A DNA stretch of 64,000 nt from Rahnella variigena (GTDB lineage: Bacteria > Pseudomonadota > Gammaproteobacteria > Enterobacterales > Enterobacteriaceae), in assembly GCF_003610915.1 (NCBI RefSeq), contig NZ_NSDJ01000001.1, positions 1,922,001 through 1,986,000 of the forward strand, given 5' to 3'. Position numbers and translations under genes: made by a program. Below are positions 36,287 to 46,403 of the stretch, piece after piece. The notes under the pieces are model-generated. The model saw only the letters and a program-made list of their open reading frames with translations, did not search any database and was not told the origin of the DNA. Each line of letters starts with the position of its first letter. Within the stretch, counting starts at the first letter, position 1.

Positions 36287-36891
36287 TGCAAACCAGCCCT
36301 CTCCTTGAATCTTTAATGGAGGCGTTGCGTTGCCTGCCGGGCGTTGGCCCGAAGTCCGCGCAACGTATGGCATTCCAGCTGCTGCAACGTGATCGCAGCG
36401 GCGGAATGCGGCTGGCGCAGTCTTTAACACGTGCTATGTCTGAGATCGGCCACTGTGCCGATTGCCGTACCTTTACCGAACAGGAAATCTGCACCATTTG
36501 CGCCAATCCACGGCGTAAAGAAAACGGTCAGATTTGCGTGGTTGAAAGTCCGGCGGACATCCATGCGATAGAACAAACCGGTCAGTTTTCTGGTCGCTAT
36601 TTTGTGCTGATGGGGCACCTGTCACCCCTTGATGGCATCGGGCCTGACGACATTGGTTTGGGCCGTCTGGAAGAGCGTCTGGAGAGTGAAAACATCCAGG
36701 AAGTGATTCTGGCGACCAACCCGACGGTAGAAGGCGAAGCGACCGCCAACTATATCGCTGAAATGTGCGGCCAGTTTGGCGTGCTGGCGAGCCGTATCGC
36801 GCACGGTGTGCCGGTCGGTGGCGAACTGGATATGGTCGATGGCACCACGCTGTCACATTCCCTCGCCGGGCGTAACCCCTTCCGGTTCTGA
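36286..36891 (+). CDS. recR: Recombination mediator RecR
   Basis: A 201-residue RecFOR pathway protein that helps load RecA onto gapped DNA. The N-terminal helix-hairpin-helix has [17 protein letters not shown], the zinc finger CADC/CTIC lies at about 57-72, and the Toprim domain contains [17 protein letters not shown] and [18 protein letters not shown]. The start overlaps the ybaB stop. The 161 bp after it hold the htpG heat-shock promoter. Confidence 0.95.
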   Translation: MQTSPLLESLMEALRCLPGVGPKSAQRMAFQLLQRDRSGGMRLAQSLTRAMSEIGHCADCRTFTEQEICTICANPRRKENGQICVVESPADIHAIEQTGQFSGRYFVLMGHLSPLDGIGPDDIGLGRLEERLESENIQEVILATNPTVEGEATANYIAEMCGQFGVLASRIAHGVPVGGELDMVDGTTLSHSLAGRNPFRF

Positions 36892-36971
36892 CTGTTATAC
36901 GGGCGCAGCCTTCTGCGCCTCGTATTATTCTGCTATCCCTCTGCATTTCTTCTTAAAAATTTCCTCCTGCG

Positions 36972-37001
36972 CTTGAAAAGCCTGACATATAACCCCACTT
37001 A
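36972..37001 (+). promoter_or_regulatory. Sigma-32 heat-shock promoter of htpG
   Basis: CTTGAAA (36972-36978), a 14-bp spacer and CCCCACTTA (36993-37001) match the sigma-32 consensus CTTGAAA-N13-15-CCCCATTTA. It lies about 50 bp upstream of htpG. Confidence 0.82.
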
Positions 37002-37052
37002 TTCCTCAACGTCTGATTTGGTCAATAACAGTATCTGGATTGAGGTAATTTG

Positions 37053-38924
37053 ATGAGTATGAAAGGACAAGAGACACGTGGCTTCCAGTCTGAAGTAAAA
37101 CAACTGCTTCATCTGATGATCCATTCTCTGTATTCAAACAAAGAAATTTTCCTGCGCGAGCTGATCTCCAACGCCTCGGATGCAGCCGACAAACTGCGTT
37201 TCCGCGCACTGTCCGCACCTGAGCTTTATGAAGGTGATGGCGAGCTGCACGTCCGTCTGTCGTTTGATAAAGAAAAACGCACCCTGACACTGAGCGATAA
37301 CGGCATCGGTATGAGCCGTGATGAAGTGATCGACAACCTCGGGACTATCGCCAAATCCGGCACCAAAGCGTTCCTGCAATCCGTGGGTTCCGAGCAGGCG
37401 AAAGACAGCCAGCTGATTGGTCAGTTCGGTGTCGGTTTCTATTCTGCATTCATCGTGGCGGATAAAGTCACCGTGCGCACCCGCGCAGCCGGTGCCAGCG
37501 CTGACGAAGGGGTATTCTGGGAATCTGCCGGTGAAGGTGAGTACACCCTGGCGGACATCGAGAAAGCAGATCGCGGCACTGAAATCACCCTGCATCTGCG
37601 TGAAGATCAGGACGAATTCCTGGATGACTGGCGCGTTCGTTCCATCATCAGCAAATACTCTGATCACATTGCGCTGCCGGTTGAAGTCGAAACCCGCAAC
37701 GAAGAAGACGGCACCGTAACCTGGGAACAAATCAACAAGGCGCAAGCCCTGTGGACCCGCGGTAAAGCCGAAGTAACCGACGAAGAATATAAAGAATTCT
37801 ACAAACACATTTCTCATGATTTCAGCGATCCGCTCAGCTGGAGCCATAACCGCGTTGAAGGTAAGCAGGAATACACCAGCCTGCTGTATATCCCTTCACA
37901 GGCACCGTGGGATATGTGGAACCGCGATCACAAACACGGCCTGAAACTCTATGTTCAGCGCGTGTTTATCATGGATGAAGCCGAGCAGTTCATGCCGAAC
38001 TACCTGCGTTTTGTTCGTGGTCTGATAGATTCCAACGATCTGCCTCTGAACGTGTCACGTGAGATCCTTCAGGACAGCCGCATTACCCAGAACCTGCGCA
38101 GTGCGCTGACCAAACGTGTTCTGCAAATGCTGGAAAAACTGGCGAAAGACGACAACGAAAAATATCTGCAATTCTGGAAACAGTTTGGTCTGGTATTGAA
38201 AGAAGGTCCTGCAGAAGACGGCGCAAACAAAGAAGCGATCGCCAAACTGCTGCGTTTCGCCAGCACCCGCAACGACAGCAGCGAGCAGACTTTGTCGCTG
38301 GAAGAGTATGTGGCGAACATGGTGGAAGGTCAGGACAAGATTTATTACATCACTGCTGACAGCTATGCCGCGGCGAAGAGCAGCCCGCATCTGGAACTGT
38401 TCCGCAAAAAAGGCATTGAAGTTCTGCTGTTGTCTGACCGCATCGACGAATGGATGATGAGCTATCTGACTGAGTTTGATGGCAAAGTCTTCCAGTCCGT
38501 CAGCAAGGCCGACGATACACTGGACAAACTGGCTGACGAAAGCGAAGAGCAGAAAGAAGCTGAAAAAGCGCTGGAGCCGTTCGTTGAGCGCGTGAAAACG
38601 TTGCTGGGGGACCGTGTGAAAGAAGTGCGTCTGACGCACCGTCTGACCGATACACCAGCCATCGTTACCACCGGTGCCGACGAAATGACCACGCAGATGG
38701 CAAAACTCTTTGCCGCTGCCGGTCAGGAAGCGCCGGAAGTGAAATACATCTTTGAGCTGAACCCGGAACACGCGCTGGTGAAACGTGCTTCTGATGTGGC
38801 TGATGAAGACCAGTTCAGCGAGTGGATTGAGCTGTTGCTGGATCAGGCGCTGTTCGCAGAACGCGGCACGCTGGAAGATCCAAACCTGTTCATCCGCCGT
38901 ATGAACACGCTGTTACAGGCGTAA
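37053..38924 (+). CDS. htpG: Molecular chaperone HtpG (Hsp90)
   Basis: A 623-residue Hsp90-family ATPase chaperone. The GHKL ATP-binding motifs are [33 protein letters not shown] and [10 protein letters not shown]. The middle-domain catalytic Arg lies near [11 protein letters not shown]. The start is ATG 37053 with GAGG 8 nt upstream; the E. coli protein begins at the Met two codons later. A sigma-32 promoter precedes it and a strong terminator follows it. Confidence 0.96.
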   Translation: MSMKGQETRGFQSEVKQLLHLMIHSLYSNKEIFLRELISNASDAADKLRFRALSAPELYEGDGELHVRLSFDKEKRTLTLSDNGIGMSRDEVIDNLGTIAKSGTKAFLQSVGSEQAKDSQLIGQFGVGFYSAFIVADKVTVRTRAAGASADEGVFWESAGEGEYTLADIEKADRGTEITLHLREDQDEFLDDWRVRSIISKYSDHIALPVEVETRNEEDGTVTWEQINKAQALWTRGKAEVTDEEYKEFYKHISHDFSDPLSWSHNRVEGKQEYTSLLYIPSQAPWDMWNRDHKHGLKLYVQRVFIMDEAEQFMPNYLRFVRGLIDSNDLPLNVSREILQDSRITQNLRSALTKRVLQMLEKLAKDDNEKYLQFWKQFGLVLKEGPAEDGANKEAIAKLLRFASTRNDSSEQTLSLEEYVANMVEGQDKIYYITADSYAAAKSSPHLELFRKKGIEVLLLSDRIDEWMMSYLTEFDGKVFQSVSKADDTLDKLADESEEQKEAEKALEPFVERVKTLLGDRVKEVRLTHRLTDTPAIVTTGADEMTTQMAKLFAAAGQEAPEVKYIFELNPEHALVKRASDVADEDQFSEWIELLLDQALFAERGTLEDPNLFIRRMNTLLQA

Positions 38925-38941
38925 TCGCCGGGCGTAAAACG

Positions 38942-38972
38942 AAAGGGTGTCGTGAAAGCGACACCCTTTTTT
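38942..38972. terminator. Terminator of htpG
   Basis: AAAGGGTGTCG and CGACACCCTTT form an 11-bp stem with loop TGAAAG, followed by T6. It lies between convergent htpG and a LysR gene. Confidence 0.9.
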
Positions 38973-39840
38973 ATTGCCTCGCTTCTTCCCGGATCCATTC
39001 CCTGAAAGCACGGATCTCCGGCTCGTCACGGCGCTGAGAACTCACCAGCACGGTCGTAGCGCGATCCACTTCGCAAAAGCCCGCCGGCGCAATCAGAGAA
39101 CCTTCCTCCAGCTCTTTCTCCACCAGCATTTTCGGTGCGATACATATCCCCAGCCCGTTTTTCGCTGCCTGGATTGCCAGTATCAGATTATCGAAATGTT
39201 TACCGGTACTGACATCGCCCCGCGCACCCGTCGCCTTTGCCCATTCCTGCCAGGCATTGATCTTCGTATCTGCGTGCAGTAAGGGCAGGGCGCCGAAATC
39301 CGGCGGCGGCATCAGGCCATGGCACAAGCCAGGCGCACAAACCGGCCCGATAAAATCAGAGGCAATGTGCATAGCGTCAGTGTCTGGGTTTTCAATGTGC
39401 GGACCGCTTTTTATCAGTACATCGGCACGCTGGTTTTCCAGTTGTCCGGGCGGGGTCTGCGTCTGAAAAGAAAGCGTTATCTGCGGATAAAGTTGTGAAA
39501 ACCGGCTGATGCGCGGCAGCAGCCACTGCGCCAGAAAGCTGGGCGAGCAGGCAATGATAAGATGCTGTTCGCTGCCATTTCGGATCTCGTGACAGGTTTT
39601 TGCTATCTCATCAAATACCCGATCGCAGCAGGTTTTCAGTTTAATTCCGTCAGCGGTGAGAAACACGCGGCCAGCTGTGCGATTAAATAACACCGTCCCC
39701 AGCCAGCCTTCGAGATTTTTCATCTGATGGCTGACCGCGCTGTGTGTCACGTTCAGGGATTCCGCCGCTGTACTGAAGCTTTCAAACTGCGCTGCCTGTT
39801 TAAAATAATGCAGGGCACGCAGCGAAGGGAGATCATTCAT
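38971..39840 (-). CDS. LysR-family regulator (GcvA-like) divergent from an EamA transporter
   Basis: A 289-residue LysR regulator with helix-turn-helix FESFSTAAESLNVTHSAVSH and an effector-binding domain from about residue 90 (HLIIACSPSFLAQWLLPRIS). The sequence resembles the GcvA/AmpR subgroup, judged by the ALHYFKQAAQFESF opening and FLAQWLLPRISRF. It is divergent from the EamA transporter gene with 105 bp between, so that gene is its likely target. The pair interrupts the htpG-adk order of E. coli. The ligand is unknown. Confidence 0.87.
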   Translation of the reverse strand: MNDLPSLRALHYFKQAAQFESFSTAAESLNVTHSAVSHQMKNLEGWLGTVLFNRTAGRVFLTADGIKLKTCCDRVFDEIAKTCHEIRNGSEQHLIIACSPSFLAQWLLPRISRFSQLYPQITLSFQTQTPPGQLENQRADVLIKSGPHIENPDTDAMHIASDFIGPVCAPGLCHGLMPPPDFGALPLLHADTKINAWQEWAKATGARGDVSTGKHFDNLILAIQAAKNGLGICIAPKMLVEKELEEGSLIAPAGFCEVDRATTVLVSSQRRDEPEIRAFREWIREEARQ

Positions 39841-39945
39841 TTTAAACCTTGTGAGTTTTTTTCATCTACTGTGTCTGTTTATATCATTTTTTTTGCCGCT
39901 GAAAGCGCATTAACCTTGTCGCATGTTGAATCACAGGAGGTAAAA

Positions 39946-40842
39946 ATGCGTCAGTCTTCGCCGGTAAACGGCACTTTTACGGGTACTCTTATCGGCATTC
40001 TCGGCGGGGTGATCCTCAGTACCGATTCCGTTTTTATCCGCCTGATGTCGGTCGAAGACTCATGGCTGATCGTGGTACTGCGCGGTCTGTTTATGTGGGC
40101 ACTGGTGGCGATGTTGTACCTGTTCTGGCCGGCTTCGCGTTCCACGCTGGGCGTACCGTGGATCACCCGTAAAAATGCGCTGTCTACGCTGTTCTTCTGT
40201 ATTGCGTCAGCGTGTTTCGTCAATGCGCTCAACCGCGGCAGCATCGCCACGGTGCTGGTGATCATCTCTTCCACACCGTTTGTGTCGGCATTGATTTCGT
40301 GGATTTTCTTCCGCGTTCGCATTGATAAACCGCTGATGCTGGCGGCACTGGCCGGAATGTCGGGCGTCGCCGTGGTGATGAGCGGACGCAGCACGGGCCA
40401 CGACCCTTTCGCCAACTATTTTGCACTGGCCACGGCGGTGTCGATGGCGCTGGCGTTTATCTTCGCGTCGAAAGTCGAAAGCGGCACCGTCGGGCTGCCT
40501 TCACTGGGCGGTATCCTGGCCTCTTTTTGTGTAGTGATTTTTTCCGGTGGCAGCGTTTTGCATGGTTTACCCGCCTTAGCCGGTGAACAATGGCTATGGA
40601 TAGCACTTGAAGGCGGGGTAATTATGCCGCTGGCGATGGGGCTGATTACGATGTCGACACGGCTGGTTTCTCCGGTCAATGCGGGGCTGTTTTTGCTGCT
40701 GGAAACCGCACTGGCACCGCTTTGGATCTCACTGTTTTTAAATGAGGATCCTGCGCCGACGGCGGTTGCCGGTGGTGTGATCATCGTGCTGGCGGTGGTG
40801 TCGCAAACCTGGTGGGTAAAACGCCGGATAGCGCAGGCTTAA
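39946..40842 (+). CDS. EamA/DMT-family transporter
   Basis: A 298-residue inner-membrane protein with ten hydrophobic segments arranged as two EamA repeats. The first begins GTLIGILGGVILSTDSVFIR, and the second ends FLNEDPAPTAVAGGVIIVLA. Such transporters export amino acids or other metabolites; the substrate is not readable. The ATG at 39946 has AGGAGG 5 nt upstream, which decides it over the longer open frame from 39727 that overlaps the divergent regulator. Weak GC hairpins follow the stop. It forms a two-gene cassette with the LysR gene. Confidence 0.88.
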   Translation: MRQSSPVNGTFTGTLIGILGGVILSTDSVFIRLMSVEDSWLIVVLRGLFMWALVAMLYLFWPASRSTLGVPWITRKNALSTLFFCIASACFVNALNRGSIATVLVIISSTPFVSALISWIFFRVRIDKPLMLAALAGMSGVAVVMSGRSTGHDPFANYFALATAVSMALAFIFASKVESGTVGLPSLGGILASFCVVIFSGGSVLHGLPALAGEQWLWIALEGGVIMPLAMGLITMSTRLVSPVNAGLFLLLETALAPLWISLFLNEDPAPTAVAGGVIIVLAVVSQTWWVKRRIAQA

Positions 40843-40912
40843 CCCCAATTTCAGCGGGGGGTGTTCCTTGAGCAAAAGTGCTCAGAATGGTATGGTTGAC
40901 CGGTTTTCGTGA

Positions 40913-41590
<678 letters not shown>

Positions 41591-41611
41591 TCGTCTGCAC
41601 TGCGCGCTACC

Positions 41612-41645
41612 ACGGGGTGACTTCGGTCGCCCCGTTTGTTTTTTT
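41612..41645 (+). terminator. Terminator of adk
   Basis: ACGGGGTGAC and GTCGCCCCGT pair around a TTCG tetraloop and are followed by TTTGT8-type sequence. It lies in the 359-bp adk-hemH gap, which also holds an ERIC repeat and the hemH promoter. Confidence 0.9.
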
Positions 41646-41660
41646 AGGGTCTCCATTTCC

Positions 41661-41787
<127 letters not shown>

Positions 41788-41949
41788 AATAACAATTCGC
41801 ATTGATAGCTTATGCCGTTGTTCCCATCGTCTTTGTTTTCGTTACAATGACCTGCGCCTCTTTTCAGCATTGCAAATTGCAGCACCAAAAAACGGCGGCG
41901 CCCATCATTTTTCACACGGCTTCAATGCCTTCAATTTAGGATATTCAGC

Positions 41950-42912
41950 ATGACGCAGACTAAATTCGGTGTTCTCCTGGTCAATCTTGGAACACCGGAA
42001 GCACCGACTCCGCAGGCCGTTAAAAAATATCTGGCTGAGTTTTTGAGTGATATCCGCGTCGTGGATACGCCCCGTCTGCTGTGGTGGCCGATCCTGAATT
42101 TGGTGATCCTGCCGCTGCGTTCCCCGCGCGTGTCCAAACTGTATAAAGCGGTCTGGATGGAAGAAGGCTCGCCGCTGATGGTGTACAGCCGCCGTCAGCA
42201 GAAAGCGCTGGCAGAACGTCTGCCGGGCACGCCGGTTGAACTGGCGATGAGCTACGGCAAACCGGGCATGAAAGAACCTATTGAAAAACTGCTGGCGCAG
42301 GGCGTGACTAAAATGGTGGTACTGCCGCTGTATCCGCAATACTCCTGCTCAACCAGCGCCGCGGTTTTTGACGGTGTGGCGCGCGTGCTGAAATCTCAGC
42401 GTCGCCTGCCTTCAATGAGCTTTATCCGTGACTACGCCACTCATCCGGCCTATATTTCTGCGCTCAAAGCCAGCATCGAACGTTCCTTTGCTCAGCATGG
42501 CGAACCGGATCGTCTGGTGCTCTCCTTCCACGGTATTCCTAAACGTTTTGTCGCTGAAGGCGATGATTATGAACAGCGCTGCCGCGATACCGTGCAGGCG
42601 CTGACCGACGCACTGCAACTGCCGTCGGGCAAAATAATGCTGACCTTCCAGTCGCGCTTTGGTCGCGAACCGTGGCTGACCCCGTACACGGATGAAACAC
42701 TGAAAGGCCTTCCGGCTCAGGGAGTTAAGCATATTCAGATCATGTGCCCTGGCTTTGCGGCAGACTGTCTGGAGACGCTGGAAGAGATCAAAGGCGAGAA
42801 CCGTGAGATTTTTATTCATGCAGGCGGCGAGCGCTTCGAATATATTGACGCCTTAAACGACCAGCCGGAGCATATCGATCTGCTGCAACAACTGGTCACT
42901 CAGCACTTCTGA
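41950..42912 (+). CDS. hemH: Ferrochelatase
   Basis: A 320-residue enzyme that inserts ferrous iron into protoporphyrin IX, the last step of heme synthesis, peripheral to the inner membrane. Visible motifs are [37 protein letters not shown], the metal-site His in [28 protein letters not shown] and [15 protein letters not shown]. Length equals that of E. coli. It lies downstream of adk and upstream of gsk. E. coli aes, which separates hemH and gsk, is absent. Confidence 0.96.
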   Translation: MTQTKFGVLLVNLGTPEAPTPQAVKKYLAEFLSDIRVVDTPRLLWWPILNLVILPLRSPRVSKLYKAVWMEEGSPLMVYSRRQQKALAERLPGTPVELAMSYGKPGMKEPIEKLLAQGVTKMVVLPLYPQYSCSTSAAVFDGVARVLKSQRRLPSMSFIRDYATHPAYISALKASIERSFAQHGEPDRLVLSFHGIPKRFVAEGDDYEQRCRDTVQALTDALQLPSGKIMLTFQSRFGREPWLTPYTDETLKGLPAQGVKHIQIMCPGFAADCLETLEEIKGENREIFIHAGGERFEYIDALNDQPEHIDLLQQLVTQHF

Positions 42913-42950
42913 ATGAAGCCTGAGCTTTTTGAATTTCCCGAGAATAATGA

Positions 42951-44270
42951 ATGAAATTTCCTGGTAAACGTAAGTCTAAACACTATTTTCCGGTCAGCGC
43001 GCGTGACCCTTTATTGCGTGATTCCATGCTGCAGGCCATGCAGCCGGAATCTGAAGCCGGGGCCTCGTACATCGTCGGCATCGACCAGACAATGGTCGAT
43101 ATTGAAGCGCGCGTGGATGAAAATTTTGTGGCCCGTTACGGCCTGACGCCGGGTGAATCCAATATTCTTGACGATGATATGTCCGAAGCGCTGTATCAGG
43201 AACTGATGAGCCACGCGCTTATCAGCCATCAGTTTGCCGGTGGCACCGTCGGTAACACGCTGCATAACTATTCCGTGCTGGCTGATGACCGTTCGGTACT
43301 GCTGGGCGTGATGTGTAACAACGTCAAAATCGGTGATTACGCTTACCGCTATTTGTGTAACACCTCAAGCCGTGTGGATCTTAACTTTCTGCAAGGCGTG
43401 GACGGCGCAATTGGCCGCTGTTTCACGCTGATCAGCGACACCGGCGAGCGCACCTTTGCTATCAGTCCGGGCAAAATGAATGAACTGCATGCCTGCAGCG
43501 TGCCGGAAGATGTGATTGCCGGCGCGTCCGCGCTGCTGCTCACCTCGTACCTGCTGCGCAGCAAGCCGGGCGAACCGATGCCAGAAGCCACCATGCAGGC
43601 CATTGAATACGCTAAAAAATACCATGTGCCGGTAGTGTTAACGCTGGGGACGCAATACGTCATCGCGGAAGATCCGCAGGCATGGCGCGATTTCATCCGC
43701 GATAACGTGTCGATTCTGGCGATGAACGAAGACGAAGGGTTTGCGCTGACCGGCATGAAAGATCCGCTGATGGCGGCGGATAAAGCGCTGGACTGGGTGG
43801 ATCTGGTGTTGTGTACCGCCGGACCGAACGGTCTGTTTATGGCGAGTTATACCGAGGACGAATTCAAACGCACGACTCAGCATCCGTTGCTGCCGGGCGC
43901 GATTGCTGAATTTAATCAGTATGAATTCAGCCGGGCGATGCGTCGTGAATGTTGTCAGGTTCCGCTGAAGATTTATTCCCACATTGCGCCGTATATGGGC
44001 GGACCGGAAAAAATCATGAATACCAATGGGGCGGGGGATGGCGCGCTGTCTGCGCTGCTGCATGACATTGCCGCGAACGGTTTCCACCGCACTTCAGTGC
44101 CGAATTCCAGCAAACATACCCGCGAGTATCTGACGTACTCCTCACTGGCGCAGGTGTGTAAATACGCCAACCGCGTGAGTTATCAGGTGCTGAACCAGCA
44201 TTCACCGCGCCTGACGCGAGGATTGCCGGAGCGTGAAGACAGTCTGGAAGAGAGTTACTGGGAACGTTAA
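42951..44270 (+). CDS. gsk: Inosine-guanosine kinase
   Basis: A 439-residue PfkB-family kinase (E. coli Gsk 434) phosphorylating guanosine and inosine for purine salvage. The PfkB signature with catalytic Asp is NTNGAGDGALSALLHD near the C-terminus, and the N-terminal glycine region is GGTVGNTLHN. The start MKFPGKRKSKHYFPVSARDP matches E. coli. It lies 38 bp after hemH. A strong hairpin separates it from the convergent phosphoesterase gene. Confidence 0.95.
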   Translation: MKFPGKRKSKHYFPVSARDPLLRDSMLQAMQPESEAGASYIVGIDQTMVDIEARVDENFVARYGLTPGESNILDDDMSEALYQELMSHALISHQFAGGTVGNTLHNYSVLADDRSVLLGVMCNNVKIGDYAYRYLCNTSSRVDLNFLQGVDGAIGRCFTLISDTGERTFAISPGKMNELHACSVPEDVIAGASALLLTSYLLRSKPGEPMPEATMQAIEYAKKYHVPVVLTLGTQYVIAEDPQAWRDFIRDNVSILAMNEDEGFALTGMKDPLMAADKALDWVDLVLCTAGPNGLFMASYTEDEFKRTTQHPLLPGAIAEFNQYEFSRAMRRECCQVPLKIYSHIAPYMGGPEKIMNTNGAGDGALSALLHDIAANGFHRTSVPNSSKHTREYLTYSSLAQVCKYANRVSYQVLNQHSPRLTRGLPEREDSLEESYWER

Positions 44271-44278
44271 ATAAACAA

Positions 44279-44300
44279 GGCGGGGATTTTCATCCCCGCC
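44279..44300. terminator. Bidirectional hairpin after gsk
   Basis: GGCGGGGAT (44279-44287) and ATCCCCGCC (44292-44300) form a perfect stem between two convergent genes. A T-rich stretch (TATAGTTTTT) follows on the plus side. Confidence 0.8.
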
Positions 44301-44308
44301 TATAGTTT

Positions 44309-46237
44309 TTATCCGCAATAGGCCCAATGCAAGTTTTTAGGCAGTGTTCCCCAGCTTTTAATACAGACATTTTTATAATCGTTCAGACTGACGTTATAAA
44401 GTGACCGACCGGTTTTTGTTTTCCCAATAACCTGAACATTTTTAGCCCCACGTGGCACTTCGACAGTGACGGTGTTGCCTAATGCCAGACGATGATCAAT
44501 GGTTGCATTTGATCCGTCTTCCCGGACGTATTTAACTTTATAAACGCCAATATAACCGCCACCGTTTTTCAGTGTAACCCTGAAAGAATTTTCCTTAATG
44601 GTCTTATCTACTGCGGAAAGTTTAAGTGGGATAGTGGCTTCTAACTTTTTCGTTTTCAGGTTGTTATCTGAAACCTCATAAATGGACAATTCTCTTTTGA
44701 GGTTATTAACTTCAACCAATAAAAAAGTTTCTTTGAACGTCGCACCACTGTTGGCGTAATAATCGCCTACAGACATTTCATGAGTATGGCCGTTGAAAAT
44801 AGCTGTAATATCATAATCGCTATTTTTTGCCGTCATCTTTTGCAGGCGTGAATTCGCTGCACCCATATTTTTAATATGCGAAAGTAATATAATAGCCTTA
44901 CCTTGTTTACGGGCGTCAGCGAGTTGTTGTTCCAGCCAGTCTACAGAAGGGGTGACTTTTACTGTATATTTGCGGGCGTCTTTCATACTAAATCCGCTAA
45001 ATTGCTTGGTGTATTCGGCGTAGTTGTTCAGTTGGAGAAAACGAATGCCTGACATATCAAAGCTATAGGAGAAACTCCCAGTATAGTTCGTCGAAAGAGA
45101 AGGGAATGAATAACCTGAAATTACGTTGTAATCGATCGCATTAATATTTTTACGCGATTTAAGATTGTTGGTCAGCTCACGGATACTGCGTACGGCACAG
45201 TTATTGGTGAAACAATCATCGACATTATTTTCATAGTCATGATTGCCTAACCCATACCAATAATCATGGTTAAGCGTTCCCAGGGCTTTTTTCATTTCTG
45301 TCCACTGCCAGTCATGACCAAAATCTGTGATATCACCGTTAATGATGGTGCCCTTAAAGGCATCACCATAAGTACTTTTCAGACTGTTGAGCACTTGGTA
45401 CTGATTGTAGATAGCCGGTTTTGCCTGCTCTTTTTGGTCAACACCGTCGGGTGTGCGAGCATATTGCGGATCAGAGGTAATTGCGTAATATTCAATTGAA
45501 TGGACAATTTTCCACCATTTATTGTCCTTGTTGTTTTCCGGATAATACCACTTGTTACGGCTTGGATTACCATCTTGTTTTGCTTCAAAAAAGTGGAGTC
45601 CATCTGACCAGTTTGCGGAATAGATTTCGCCTTTGGTTCCTGTTTCACCCCAGCCTTTAGGAGAACCGAGTGAACCATAGGATACTGTACTATCTCCCTG
45701 CTCGTTTTTTATTTTTTCCAGCGTTCTGGTTTTAAAAGTACCAAGAGATAATTCCACATCTTGTACTGTGTCTGAGCTGATCGTATAGTCTATTTTACGC
45801 TCTTCGCCATTAACTTTATAATTCACTTCACCGGACGTAAAGGCGAAGTCACCGTTGGTAGTGATAACCGGTTGTTCATTAGTGGATGATGCAGAATACA
45901 AGGTGTTTAAATTATCAGACATTACTGCGTGAGTATTTTTGTCTGGGTCTACACTGTCCTCAGGTGATTCTGTATGTCCCTGACCATGGGCATCTGAATT
46001 ATATGTTCTTCCATCTATAATTGATGCGGGAACATTCGTGCCAGGCGATATCGAATCCGAAGATATCGATCCTGCAGGTATCGACCCTGCAGATATCGAC
46101 CCCGCAGATTCCGAACCTGAATCCATGAACGTAATACCCGGCGCGGTATAAGTAGAGGCAGCATAGGAGGTTGCAGAGATAATTGATAAAATTGCCAGGG
46201 TTAATGTTTTTTTTGTTTTTTTCTTAGATATATTCAT
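44309..46237 (-). CDS. Secreted calcineurin-like metallophosphoesterase with cytolysin-like C-terminal domain
   Basis: A 642-residue exported protein. A signal peptide (ending ATSYAAS) leads into a Ser/Gly-rich repeat linker (about 40-70) and a metallophosphoesterase domain. Its motifs are SDPQ (about 255, a DxQ variant of DxH), NGDITD (about 300), GNHDY (about 331), LLSH (about 451) and GHTHE (about 483). The last 90 residues (GGYIGVYKVKY, VEVPRGAKNVQVIGKTKTG, IKSWGTLPKN) resemble the membrane-binding Ig-like domain 4 of thiol-activated cytolysins, with SWGT in place of IWGTT. The DNA is AT-rich against its neighbours and the gene is absent between gsk and ybaL in E. coli, suggesting acquisition. 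ATG 46237 is chosen over an in-frame TTG at 46255. Substrate unknown. Confidence 0.82.
   Translation of the reverse strand: MNISKKKTKKTLTLAILSIISATSYAASTYTAPGITFMDSGSESAGSISAGSIPAGSISSDSISPGTNVPASIIDGRTYNSDAHGQGHTESPEDSVDPDKNTHAVMSDNLNTLYSASSTNEQPVITTNGDFAFTSGEVNYKVNGEERKIDYTISSDTVQDVELSLGTFKTRTLEKIKNEQGDSTVSYGSLGSPKGWGETGTKGEIYSANWSDGLHFFEAKQDGNPSRNKWYYPENNKDNKWWKIVHSIEYYAITSDPQYARTPDGVDQKEQAKPAIYNQYQVLNSLKSTYGDAFKGTIINGDITDFGHDWQWTEMKKALGTLNHDYWYGLGNHDYENNVDDCFTNNCAVRSIRELTNNLKSRKNINAIDYNVISGYSFPSLSTNYTGSFSYSFDMSGIRFLQLNNYAEYTKQFSGFSMKDARKYTVKVTPSVDWLEQQLADARKQGKAIILLSHIKNMGAANSRLQKMTAKNSDYDITAIFNGHTHEMSVGDYYANSGATFKETFLLVEVNNLKRELSIYEVSDNNLKTKKLEATIPLKLSAVDKTIKENSFRVTLKNGGGYIGVYKVKYVREDGSNATIDHRLALGNTVTVEVPRGAKNVQVIGKTKTGRSLYNVSLNDYKNVCIKSWGTLPKNLHWAYCG
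46043..46117. repeat. Five imperfect 15-bp tandem units inside the phosphoesterase gene
   Basis: Five consecutive 15-bp units share the core GATATCGA/TCC. On the minus strand they encode a five-residue AGSIS-like repeat (GSESA, GSISA, GSIPA, GSISS, DSISP). The 15-bp period keeps frame, so copy-number change would lengthen or shorten the linker without breaking the gene. Confidence 0.85.
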
Positions 46238-46403
46238 GTTTATATTTTCCGTCAATATCCATATTAAAGAGGCTGGATGATAACGGATGATTTTCTTAAG
46301 TATATGGAATTAACTATTAAAATTTATTAACATTAATTCCGTGAATAACATCAGCAAGGCTATGTGTTGACGATAATTAATTATTGCCAATTCTGAACTC
46401 AAA

